Source: Boseongicola sp. SB0675_bin_26 (GTDB taxonomy: Bacteria; Pseudomonadota; Alphaproteobacteria; Rhodobacterales; Rhodobacteraceae). Taken from it: a DNA stretch of 7,672 bases. Position 1 is the stretch's first letter; each line of letters starts with the position of its first letter. Both the position numbers and the translations under genes were made by a program. Positions 1 to 6,021 of this stretch are shown one piece after another. Below the pieces are notes generated by a model. The model saw only the letters and a program-made list of their open reading frames with translations, was not told where the DNA came from and made no database searches. Where the stretch lies: assembly GCA_009843725.1 (NCBI GenBank), contig VYCX01000101.1, forward strand, positions 1 through 7,672, in the 5' to 3' direction.

Positions 1-614
1 TGATCGGCGTCTTCATCGCTTTCGTCCTTGCCCTCATCATCGGAGGCGTGTCCGGGTACTACGGCGGCTGGATCGACGGGGTGATCCAGATGATCACGGA
101 TGCGGTCCGAACGGTCCCCGCGATTCCCCTGTTCATGGCAGTGGCCGCCTTCATGCCACCTGAACTGAGTGCGGAGGCACGGTTCTTCTACATCTCGATC
201 ATTCTCGGGTTCATCGGCTGGCCGACGCTGGCGCGTCGCGTCCGGACCCACCTGCTCACCGAGCGCAACCAGGAATACGTGCTCGCCGCCCAGCTTTGCG
301 GCGCGTCCTCCGCGCACGTGATCCGGCGGCATCTTCTGCCGTCCTTCACGTCATACATCATCGTCGATCTGGTGATCTCGTTCCCCTACATGGTCCTGTC
401 CGAGACGGCGCTTTCGTTCATCGGTCTCGGTCTCAAGGATCCGGTCTCGTCGCTCGGCGTGCTCTTGCAGAAGGCGACAAGCGCGGACGTGATGCTGAAC
501 TACCAATGGTATTTCATCCCGGTCTTGTTCTTCATCGCCTTGGTGATGGCCTTCGTCTTCGTCGGTGACGGGCTTCGGGACGCGGCGGATCCCTATTCGG
601 AGGCGCAGAAATGA
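1..614 (+). CDS. ABC importer permease, DppC/OppC type (5' end missing)
   Basis: This is an inner-membrane permease of a peptide/nickel/oligosaccharide-type ABC importer, one half of the transmembrane channel. The frame is open from base 3 at the window edge, so the gene began upstream. About 203 residues are visible, against roughly 280-380 for the family, so the N-terminal third is missing. What remains is very hydrophobic, with several membrane segments (IGVFIAFVLALIIGG, FFYISIILGFIGW, YFIPVLFFIALVMAFVFVG). The EAA coupling loop that contacts the ATPases is visible as EYVLAAQLCGASSAHVIRRH followed by LLP, the usual EAA...G...LP pattern. The C-terminus ([16 protein letters not shown]) is typical of DppC. 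A GTG at 48 is an internal Val codon, not the start. The stop overlaps the ATG of the next gene (ATGA), indicating translational coupling. The substrate cannot be read from the permease. Peptides are the default guess, and the nearby GH88 gene makes oligosaccharides possible. Confidence 0.93.
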   Translation, partial: IGVFIAFVLALIIGGVSGYYGGWIDGVIQMITDAVRTVPAIPLFMAVAAFMPPELSAEARFFYISIILGFIGWPTLARRVRTHLLTERNQEYVLAAQLCGASSAHVIRRHLLPSFTSYIIVDLVISFPYMVLSETALSFIGLGLKDPVSSLGVLLQKATSADVMLNYQWYFIPVLFFIALVMAFVFVGDGLRDAADPYSEAQK

Positions 615-1606
615 CGCCGCTGATCGAGGTCGAGAGCCTGACGCTTCAGTTCAGGACGGACGAAGGCCTGATCACGGCGGTTGAGGACGTGTCTTTCACG
701 CTGATGAAAGGCGAGGTGATGGGCCTGGTCGGCGAGAGCGGATCGGGAAAGTCCGTGACGGCAAAGTCCCTGATGCATCTCAACGCGAGGAACGCGGTCT
801 ATTCGCCCGAGTCCAGGATCACGCTTCATACAGACACCGGGCCGGTCGACGTGCTGTCGCTCAGGACGCCACGCGAGTTGAACGTGGTCCGTGGCGGCGC
901 GATCAGCATGATATTCCAGGAACCAATGGCCAGCTTTGCGCCGGCCATCACGATCGGCAAGCAGATGGTGGAGCAGTTGCTGCTTCATTCGGACATGTCG
1001 AAGGGCACCGCGAAGTCGGTCTCGATCGAGATGCTTGACCGTGTGGGGATTTCGGACGCGGCGAGGCGCTTCGATCAGTACGCCTTCGAGCTGTCCGGCG
1101 GCATGCGCCAGCGTGCGATGATCGCCATGGCATTGTCCACGAATCCGTCGCTTCTTATTGCCGACGAGCCGACGACTGCGCTGGACGTGACGATCCAGGC
1201 CCAGGTGATCGACCTGATGAAGGATCTGGTCTCCGAGTTCGGCATGGGCATCATCTTCATCACCCACGATCTTGGCGTCGTGGCGCAGACCGCCGACAGG
1301 GTTAACGTGATGTATCTGGGCCGCCTCGTTGAGGAAGGCCCGGTACGCGAAGTCATCAGGAATCCCCGACATCCGTACACGCAAGGCCTGATCGCCGCCT
1401 TGCCGAAGCTGGAGGATCTTGACGCGCCTCTGACACCTGTTCCCGGGGACATCCCGTCACCGCTTGAGCGCCCCGCCGGCTGCGTGTTCAACACGCGGTG
1501 CTCGCAGGTTGTCGGAGAGGAGTGCATGGCGCTTGTGCCGACGAATTGCAGGCTGGACGAAACGCACAGCGTGGCCTGCCACATCTATCGTGAGGCTGCG
1601 GAATGA
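611..1606 (+). CDS. ABC importer ATP-binding protein, DppD/OppD type
   Basis: Cytoplasmic ATPase that powers the importer together with the following gene. At 331 residues it has the normal family length. All nucleotide-binding motifs are intact: Walker A GESGSGKS (41-48), Q-loop Q103 in FQEP, signature LSGGMRQR (161-168), Walker B with D185-E186 in [12 protein letters not shown], and H-loop H219 in THDL. The C-terminal oligopeptide-transporter extension is present: [13 protein letters not shown] (about 253-265), then a cysteine-rich tail with C291, C297, C305 and C323 in the GC-x-F-x2-RC...C...C arrangement. Some characterised Opp/Dpp ATPases bind an iron-sulfur cluster in this region; whether this one does is inference. 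The ATG overlaps the stop of the permease and the stop overlaps the next start, so the three genes form one translationally coupled operon. Confidence 0.96.
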   Translation: MTPLIEVESLTLQFRTDEGLITAVEDVSFTLMKGEVMGLVGESGSGKSVTAKSLMHLNARNAVYSPESRITLHTDTGPVDVLSLRTPRELNVVRGGAISMIFQEPMASFAPAITIGKQMVEQLLLHSDMSKGTAKSVSIEMLDRVGISDAARRFDQYAFELSGGMRQRAMIAMALSTNPSLLIADEPTTALDVTIQAQVIDLMKDLVSEFGMGIIFITHDLGVVAQTADRVNVMYLGRLVEEGPVREVIRNPRHPYTQGLIAALPKLEDLDAPLTPVPGDIPSPLERPAGCVFNTRCSQVVGEECMALVPTNCRLDETHSVACHIYREAAE

Positions 1607-2601
1607 GCCGTTCCCTGATCCAGGCGACGGGGCTGTCCGTGCATTTCCCGATCGGGTCGGGGCTGTTCGTCAAGCAGCTCCTGAAAGCGGTCGACAACGT
1701 CTCGATTGAGATCGAAAAGGGTTCCTTCTTTGGGCTTGTCGGCGAGTCCGGTTCCGGAAAGACGACGTTGGGACGCGCGCTTCTGAATGCGGTGCCGATC
1801 TCCTCGGGGACTGCACACTATGATGACGGTGAGGTTGCCTACGACCTTCAGGAACTGGATGGCGCGGAACTCAAGGACTATCGCACGCGCGCGCAGCTGA
1901 TCTTTCAGGATCCGTATGCGGCGCTCAGTCCCCGAATGACGGTCCGGGACATCATCGCGGAGCCCTTGGAAGTGATGGGGCTGACGAAGGGCAGGGCGGA
2001 AACCGACGAGCGCGTCCGGGAGATCGCGGCAAGATGCCGGTTGAACCTCGAGCACTTGAGGCGGTTCCCGCATGCCTTTTCTGGCGGGCAGCGCCAGCGC
2101 ATCTCGATCGCGCGGGCTCTCGTCTCGGGACCGAAATTCGTGGTTGCCGACGAAAGCGTTGCCGCGCTGGACGTGTCAATCCAGGCGGACGTGCTGAACC
2201 TCCTGAAGCAGCTGCAGGACGAACTGGGGCTGACGTTCATGTTCATCAGCCACGACCTGTCGGTCGTGGCGCACACCTGCGATCACGTGGCGGTCATGTA
2301 TCTGGGCCGGCTCATCGAAACCGCCCCGACACGCAAGCTGTTCGAGGCGCCTCGGCACCCCTACACAAAGGCACTGTTTTCGGCCATTCCGTCATTGGAT
2401 CCAGACGACGACAAGACCGCCCAGAAGCTGGCCGGGGAAATTCCGTCGCCAACGGATCAGCCTCCGGGATGCAAGTTCCAGACGCGCTGCCCGCATGCCA
2501 TTGACATCTGCAAGGCTGAAGAGCCGGCGCTTCAGACCGAGGACGGACATGATGTCGCCTGCCATCGCTGGAAGGAGCTGATGAGTCTGGTTCCGGCTTG
2601 A
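1603..2601 (+). CDS. ABC importer ATP-binding protein, DppF/OppF type
   Basis: Second cytoplasmic ATPase of the same importer, 332 residues, expected to form a heterodimer with the preceding DppD-type subunit. Walker A GESGSGKTT (47-55), Q-loop Q102 in FQDP, signature FSGGQRQR (159-166) and H-loop H217 in SHDL are intact. Walker B carries the aspartate and catalytic glutamate (D183-E184), but the following segment reads DESVAALD, where most relatives have DEPVSALD or DEPTSALD; the proline is replaced by serine. The C-terminal extension has RHPYTKALFSAIP (251-263) and a GC-x-F-x2-RC tail with C290, C296, C303 and C320, matching the putative metal-binding cysteines of its partner. The ATG lies in the ATGA overlap with the upstream gene. 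It is the last recognisable gene of the operon: the next gene on this strand is about 550 bases away with its own candidate promoter. Confidence 0.96.
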   Translation: MSRSLIQATGLSVHFPIGSGLFVKQLLKAVDNVSIEIEKGSFFGLVGESGSGKTTLGRALLNAVPISSGTAHYDDGEVAYDLQELDGAELKDYRTRAQLIFQDPYAALSPRMTVRDIIAEPLEVMGLTKGRAETDERVREIAARCRLNLEHLRRFPHAFSGGQRQRISIARALVSGPKFVVADESVAALDVSIQADVLNLLKQLQDELGLTFMFISHDLSVVAHTCDHVAVMYLGRLIETAPTRKLFEAPRHPYTKALFSAIPSLDPDDDKTAQKLAGEIPSPTDQPPGCKFQTRCPHAIDICKAEEPALQTEDGHDVACHRWKELMSLVPA

Positions 2602-2640
2602 GTGCCGAAGACGCACATTCCCTGCCATGGATGCCAGCTC

Positions 2641-2656
2641 GCGGCGACGGAGCCGC
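2641..2656 (+). terminator. Weak hairpin after the ABC operon, possible terminator
   Basis: The arms GCGGC (2641-2645) and GCCGC (2652-2656) can form a 5-bp GC stem with a 6-base loop, 40 bases past the stop of the last transporter gene. No T-run follows, so it is not a classic intrinsic terminator. It is listed only as the nearest hairpin to the operon end. Confidence 0.2.
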
Positions 2657-2779
2657 CCCTGTTGGAATCGCAAGGTGAAGACCGGAGTGCGGCCGTGGTT
2701 CTAGATCCAGCGGCTTCGCGACGACAACGGCCTGATGCGCCTTGTGCCGAAGACCAAGCGCCATCTGCGGGCGAAGGCA

Positions 2780-2803
2780 ATTTCCCACCGGGAAGCGGGA
2801 AAT
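2780..2803. repeat. Inverted repeat / stem-loop ATTTCCC...GGGAAAT
   Basis: The 7-base arms ATTTCCC (2780-2786) and GGGAAAT (2797-2803) are perfect inverted copies separated by 10 bases. Outer bases TGCGG (2766-2770) and CCGCA (2804-2808) could extend the stem with a bulge. An alternative fold uses GCGG(GAAAT)CCGC, 2795-2807, on a lower stem of ACCGGG (2787-2792) and TCCGGT (2811-2816). The second fold resembles a damaged group II intron domain V. The inverted repeat itself is certain; its role is unknown. Confidence 0.5.
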
Positions 2804-3000
2804 CCGCACGTCCGGTCTGGCGCGTGGGGGTGAGAAGAAGCGCATAACGCGGATCTGAGGCGCCGAAGTGTCGGCAATGGCCGCTGGAAACGCCCCATCC
2901 GGCTTGCGGTGGTGCGTGCCTGCTTCCTGCTCCACCATTCTGTACGAAGCGTGCAGCAGCAGGTGACCAAGACAGTTCATTCCCGATCCTGCTCCGATTT

Positions 3001-3020
3001 CGCGCTCGCACGCGAGCGCG
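3001..3020. repeat. Perfect 8-bp inverted repeat
   Basis: The arms CGCGCTCG (3001-3008) and CGAGCGCG (3013-3020) are perfect inverted copies around the 4-base loop CACG. In RNA or single-stranded DNA this would be a very stable GC hairpin. Neither strand has a T-run after it, so it is not an ordinary intrinsic terminator. It ends 32 bases before the candidate -35 box of the DjlA-like gene, so it could be a regulator site or a boundary hairpin. Confidence 0.6.
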
Positions 3021-3052
3021 GACGCCAAATACGGCACGGCAGCATCAGGCAC

Positions 3053-3081
3053 TTGGATCAAAGAAGCGCGTACACTATAAG
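3053..3081 (+). promoter_or_regulatory. Candidate sigma70-type promoter for the DjlA-like gene
   Basis: The -35 box is TTGGAT (3053-3058) and the -10 box is TATAAG (3076-3081, five of six consensus bases), with an ideal 17-base spacer. Transcription would begin near 3088, giving a leader of about 60 bases before the TTG start at 3148. This is the best promoter-like pair in the gap and fits the independent expression expected of this gene. Confidence 0.45.
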
Positions 3082-3133
3082 TTTGCGGAATTCCGCGACG
3101 ACAGCCGGAAAGATCCGTTGCGCTGACAGAGGC

Positions 3134-3139
3134 AAGGAG
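3134..3139 (+). promoter_or_regulatory. Ribosome binding site that fixes a TTG start
   Basis: AAGGAG at 3134-3139 lies 8 bases before TTG at 3148. This strong site supports the non-ATG start of the DjlA-like gene. No ATG in the same frame encodes the glycine-rich N-terminal segment typical of the family, so translation from the TTG is the natural choice. Confidence 0.75.
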
Positions 3140-3147
3140 CGAGCAAC

Positions 3148-3921
3148 TTGGCCGCATTCGGAAAGATCCTTGGCAGCGCAGCCGGTTTTGCAATTGGCGG
3201 ACCACTTGGCGCCATAGCCGGGTTGGCGCTCGGGCACCTCGTGGACAAGCGCAGAGCGCCACCTGCCGTTGCAAAGGCGACCAGGAATCGCGCTGGCCCG
3301 TGGCGTCGGTCGAGTGTTGATGTCCAGACGGCGTTCGCGGTTGCGTTCGTTACGCTCGCAGCGAAGCTCAGCAAGGTCGATGGTCGGGTGACGCGCGACG
3401 AAATCGATGCCCTCAAACGCGTTGTCTCTTTCCCGGACGATGCAAGGGCAGAGGTTGGCGCGATTTTTGATGCCGCCAAGGCGGACGCGACCGGTTTTGA
3501 GCCCTACGCCCGACAGATCGCGTCCATTGTTCGTAGCGATTTGGTCATGCTCGAACAGATTCTTGCCGGTCTTGTTCAGATCGCCGCCGCGGATGGAACC
3601 TACCACAGCGGAGAAAGGCACTTCATTCGCCGAGTCGCGCGCGAATTCGGGTTTTCGCCTGAGCACTGCATGCGGATTGAACATACTTCCGATCCGCACG
3701 CGGTTCCTGATGAGGAAAACCCGTACGAGATCCTTGGCGTAAGCCGGGACGCGACGGACGAAGAAGTCCGCAAGGCCTATCGCCGCATCATCAAGGACTT
3801 TCATCCAGACAGGTTGATGGCAAAGGGGATGCCGGAGGAATTCCACAAGCTCGGTGCCAAGAAGACTTCTGAGGCGAACATTGCCTTTGATCGGATCAAG
3901 AAAGAGCGATGCCTTTCCTGA
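3148..3921 (+). CDS. DjlA-like protein with TerB and C-terminal J domain
   Basis: A membrane-anchored J-domain co-chaperone of 257 residues, expected to stimulate Hsp70 (DnaK) ATPase activity at the inner membrane; its client is unknown. Domain order: a glycine-rich hydrophobic N-terminal segment (about 4-32, AAGFAIGGPLGAIAGLALG), probably a single membrane anchor as in DjlA; a basic linker; a TerB-like helical domain (about 60-178) with acidic, possibly metal-binding repeats KVDGRVTRDE and AADGTYHSGE; and a J domain (about 191-253) beginning NPYEILGV and carrying the essential HPD tripeptide (219-221) in KDFHPDRL. The start is TTG with an AAGGAG site 8 bases upstream. Length and architecture fit alphaproteobacterial DjlA-type proteins, often annotated as TerB family or molecular chaperone DjlA. 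The gene stands alone, with its own candidate promoter and no linked dnaK. Membership of the family is clear; orthology to Escherichia coli djlA is not shown, so no symbol is given. Confidence 0.92.
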   Translation: MAAFGKILGSAAGFAIGGPLGAIAGLALGHLVDKRRAPPAVAKATRNRAGPWRRSSVDVQTAFAVAFVTLAAKLSKVDGRVTRDEIDALKRVVSFPDDARAEVGAIFDAAKADATGFEPYARQIASIVRSDLVMLEQILAGLVQIAAADGTYHSGERHFIRRVAREFGFSPEHCMRIEHTSDPHAVPDEENPYEILGVSRDATDEEVRKAYRRIIKDFHPDRLMAKGMPEEFHKLGAKKTSEANIAFDRIKKERCLS

Positions 3922-4206
3922 GCGGCAATCGGAGTGCGGCTATCTTGCGTTGTCGGGCATGCCAAATGCCGCTTCAGGCCGTCGCTGAGACATCAATGTC
4001 GCGAATGCCGTACCGGAATGTGCGGGGACGGCGAATTGGCCGGTCTGCACGGCGGACGAACGGACGCGCGCTTTTGCCGTCTGGACGTCAGATCTTGCTG
4101 GGCGGCTGAAGGATGATGCATTCGGCGCCGCCGGGACGCCGTGTTTGTCGTGCGGAACGAAAATAGGCACGTTCGGCGGACGCCCAAACGACGCCCGTGA
4201 ACATTC
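3922..4206. other. Intergenic region of about 285 bases, no gene recognised
   Basis: Short open frames occur on both strands, but none has a ribosome binding site or a family resemblance. The frame of the downstream peroxiredoxin-like gene is open from 3989 to 4219 without a stop, yet it contains no ATG or GTG and reads as non-conserved sequence. The well-placed ATG at 4220 is therefore preferred. An imperfect inverted repeat (4155-4174) is the only structured element I noticed. Confidence 0.55.
4155..4174. promoter_or_regulatory. Short inverted repeat upstream of the peroxiredoxin-like gene, possible operator
   Basis: GAACG (4155-4159) and CGTTC (4170-4174) are inverted copies 10 bases apart, inside an AT-richer patch (AAAATAG), about 46 bases before the ATG. 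The position suits an operator or promoter element. The GGAAC and CGTT bases resemble alphaproteobacterial EcfG promoter halves, but the spacing of 11 bases is too short for that class. Confidence 0.2.
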
Positions 4207-4213
4207 GAAGGAG
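4207..4213 (+). promoter_or_regulatory. Ribosome binding site that fixes the ATG at 4220
   Basis: GAAGGAG at 4207-4213 lies 6 bases before the ATG at 4220. It decides between this ATG and an upstream in-frame TTG at 4145, which has no such site and would add 25 residues not typical of the family. Confidence 0.8.
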
Positions 4214-4219
4214 TACAAC

Positions 4220-4738
4220 ATGACTTCAAGCAAACCGCGCGTCGGTGCGCCCGTCGAGAGGCTCAACCTTTCGACCGTCGATCCGGAAGGATCGATCTCG
4301 ATTGGCGGGTCCAAGGATCGTTGGACGATGTTGTTTGTCTACCGTGGCCGCCATTGCCCACGGTGCAAGCGCTTCCTGAACAAGCTGAACGACGCTTTGC
4401 CCGAGTGGATCGCCGCGATGGATGTTGTGGTGGTTTCGGCCGACGGCAGGGAAAAGGCCTTGGCAGACAAGGAGGAGTTCGGTTGGAAATTTGACCTTTG
4501 CTACGGTCTGACAGAGCCGCAAATGCGGTCCCTCAATCTGTTCATGTCCGAACCGCTCTCCGAAGCGGAAACGACGGGACTGTTTGCTGAACCCGGTGCA
4601 TTTGCAATTCGCCCGGACGGAACGCTGATGCTTGCCGACATTTCCAACGGACCCGCGGCGCGCCCCGATCTGGAAGAGCTTCTGGACGGCATGAAATTCA
4701 ACATCGAAAACAATCGCCCGGTCAGGGGAACAGCCTGA
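4220..4738 (+). CDS. Peroxiredoxin-like protein of the AhpC/TSA superfamily
   Basis: A 172-residue protein with a thioredoxin fold, predicted to be a cytoplasmic thiol peroxidase or thiol-disulfide oxidoreductase. The active-site segment is WTMLFVYRGRHCPRCKRFLNKL, with a CxxC pair at C46 and C49. This matches the peroxiredoxin-like subgroup with an RGxxCPxC motif, rather than classical 2-Cys peroxiredoxins that carry PxxxTxxC. Family features follow: VVVVSADGREKA after the second strand, a central FDLCYGL, and near the C-terminus EPGAFAIRPDGTLMLADISNGPAARPDLEELL, which is characteristic of this subgroup. There is no signal peptide. The actual substrate and reducing partner cannot be read from sequence. 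It stands apart from its neighbours by about 300 bases upstream and 135 bases downstream, so it is probably a single transcription unit. The family call is firm; peroxidase activity is inferred. Confidence 0.88.
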   Translation: MTSSKPRVGAPVERLNLSTVDPEGSISIGGSKDRWTMLFVYRGRHCPRCKRFLNKLNDALPEWIAAMDVVVVSADGREKALADKEEFGWKFDLCYGLTEPQMRSLNLFMSEPLSEAETTGLFAEPGAFAIRPDGTLMLADISNGPAARPDLEELLDGMKFNIENNRPVRGTA

Positions 4739-4873
4739 CTTTGGCTGCAGCAATATGCGGTCGCGCTCATCCATGGGTTCGTGGGGCGCAGGGACGCAAA
4801 GTGGCAAATTTCGACGCTGAAAGCAACCGGTGCGAAACGGAGGGTTGCCGCTTGACGGAGGCAGACGAGGCAA

Positions 4874-5878
4874 ATGCCCGGAGTCTACGAGCGCATAACG
4901 CGTTTCTTCATGAATGCGGTCGATCCCTACCAGCTGTCCGACGCGCCGCCCGAGCGCAAAGTCTGGCCCTATCTGAAATCTCACCTGTGGCCGCCGCGCC
5001 GAATCCTGATCGTCAGCGTCGTAACCGCTTTGGCGGCCAGCGTTGAGGTCTGGTTGATCCAGCATGCCGGGACGGTCATCGACATGCTGGCATCAAGCTC
5101 GCCTCGACAGCTTTGGGAAACGCAGGGCACGGGGCTGCTGGCAGCGGCACTTGTCGCGCTCCTGTTTCAGCCGTTTGCGCAATTCTTGCGCCATGCCGTC
5201 AACGACATATCCTTTGAGTGCAATGCAGCGACGCTGGTGCGATGGCGCGCCTACGACCACCTGATCCGGCAGTCGGTTGGCTGGTTCCAGGAAGATCTGA
5301 CGGGCAGGACATCCGGCACGTGGATCAGGACAGTCTTCGGGCTGCCATCGGGATGGTGGCGCAGCAGGCCGCCCTCCTGAACCGCTCGGTCAGGGACAAC
5401 ATTCTGCTTGGCCGAACGGATGTCAGCGAAGCGCAATTGCTGACGGCGACATCCGAGGCGCGCGCGCATTCGTTCATCGAAGGGCTTTGCGATGGCAGGG
5501 GACGGTCAGGATATGACGCGCATGCAAGGAGGGGAACGCGGAGTGAAGCTGTCAGGAGGGCAACGGCAACGGGTAGCCAGGGCCAGGGTGATCCTGAAAG
5601 GCGCCCCGATCCTGATCCTTGACGAAGCGACCAGCGCTCTCGACAGCGAGGTCGAGGCGGAAATCCAGCAGTCCCTTGTCGACGTCATGCAGGACAAGAC
5701 CGTGATCGCCATCGCTCACCGATTGTCGACGATCGCCCGAATGGATCGGATCATCGTGCTGGACCGCGGCAAGATCGTGGAGCTGTGCACGCATGTAGAA
5801 CTGACGAAGATGTCCGGCCTCTATTCCATCTTCTGGAGCCGGCAATCCGACGGATTCATCGATACGACTTTCCGGTGA
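4874..5878 (+). pseudogene. Decayed ABC exporter (membrane plus ATPase half-transporter), internal deletion and frameshift
   Basis: Remains of a multidrug/lipid-type ABC exporter whose intact relatives have about 600 residues. The first piece (4874 to about 5308) encodes the N-terminus (DPYQLSDAPPERKVWPYL) and two membrane segments (ILIVSVVTALAASVEVWLI, GLLAAALVALLFQPF), up to VGWFQEDLTGR. The frame then changes directly into the nucleotide-binding domain: DGQDIRHVDQDSLRAAIGM with its Q-loop (5353-5367), then LLNRSVRDNILLGR (about 5299-5522). The rest of the membrane domain and the Walker A motif are absent, a loss of roughly 0.8 kb. A second frameshift near 5521-5535 returns to the first frame, giving [13 protein letters not shown] (signature at 5549-5572), Walker [13 protein letters not shown] (from about 5609), H-loop IAHRLST (His at 5717-5719) and the C-terminus FWSRQSDGF. 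Without Walker A it cannot work as an ATPase. Family and broken state are clear; the former substrate is unknown. Confidence 0.93.
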
Positions 5879-6021
5879 TCTTGTGCAAACGCCATAAGGT
5901 GATCAGGCATGGACGCGATCCGTTCGGGCTCGCGCTCCATTGCCTGAGTGGTCGGCACTCGTGAATCCTGTGGTGGCAGAGCGCCTCTGTCCAGAGATCT
6001 GAAGCCGCGCTCCGGACCGGC

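Larger units (their letters stand above)
2602..3147. other. Intergenic region of 546 bases without a convincing gene
   Basis: No reading frame here looks like a real protein. The longest ones on either strand are arginine- and serine-rich or proline-rich translations of GC-rich DNA, lack a Shine-Dalgarno sequence, and match no family I recognise. A GTG directly after the dppF-type stop (2602) opens 81 codons of this kind. The region contains a weak hairpin after the ABC operon (2641-2656), a stem-loop with a passing resemblance to group II intron domain V (2780-2820), a perfect 8-bp inverted repeat (3001-3020) and a sigma70-like promoter (3053-3081) for the next gene. It may hold remnants of a decayed element, but I cannot identify one. 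Confidence 0.6.

Noticed and set aside
593..1384. 263-codon minus-strand frame opposite the DppD-type gene
   Set aside because: It lies fully antisense to a gene with intact ABC motifs, and its histidine- and arginine-rich translation is typical of an antisense shadow.
2312..3274. Long open frame of 320 codons on the minus strand
   Set aside because: It overlaps the C-terminus of the DppF-type gene and the start of the DjlA-like gene on the other strand. Its translation is low in hydrophobic structure and resembles no family, so it is a consequence of high GC content.
3934..4116. A 60-codon frame with a cysteine pattern (RHQCRECRTGMC) resembling a FYVE-type zinc finger
   Set aside because: It starts at a GTG with no ribosome binding site, follows directly on the DjlA-like stop, and the rest of the translation lacks the tryptophan and spacing of a FYVE domain. 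A chance pattern in GC-rich spacer is more likely.
4153..4173. EcfG-type stress promoter (GGAAC ... CGTT) ahead of the peroxiredoxin-like gene
   Set aside because: The two elements are only 11 bases apart, whereas this promoter class needs 16-17, so the match is not accepted.
4731..4747. Hairpin CAGCC...GGCTG overlapping the stop of the peroxiredoxin-like gene as a terminator
   Set aside because: The stem is only 5 bp, overlaps coding sequence and is not followed by a T-run.
5492..5878. Possible expressed 128-residue ATPase fragment at the end of the exporter
   Set aside because: It keeps the signature, Walker B and H-loop but lacks Walker A, and has no upstream ribosome site at its ATG. 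It is better described as part of the pseudogene.
5879..6021. Bidirectional terminator expected between the convergent exporter remnant and the GH88 gene
   Set aside because: Only a tiny CTCTG/CAGAG pairing with a 2-base loop was found and no T-run on either side, so no terminator is called.
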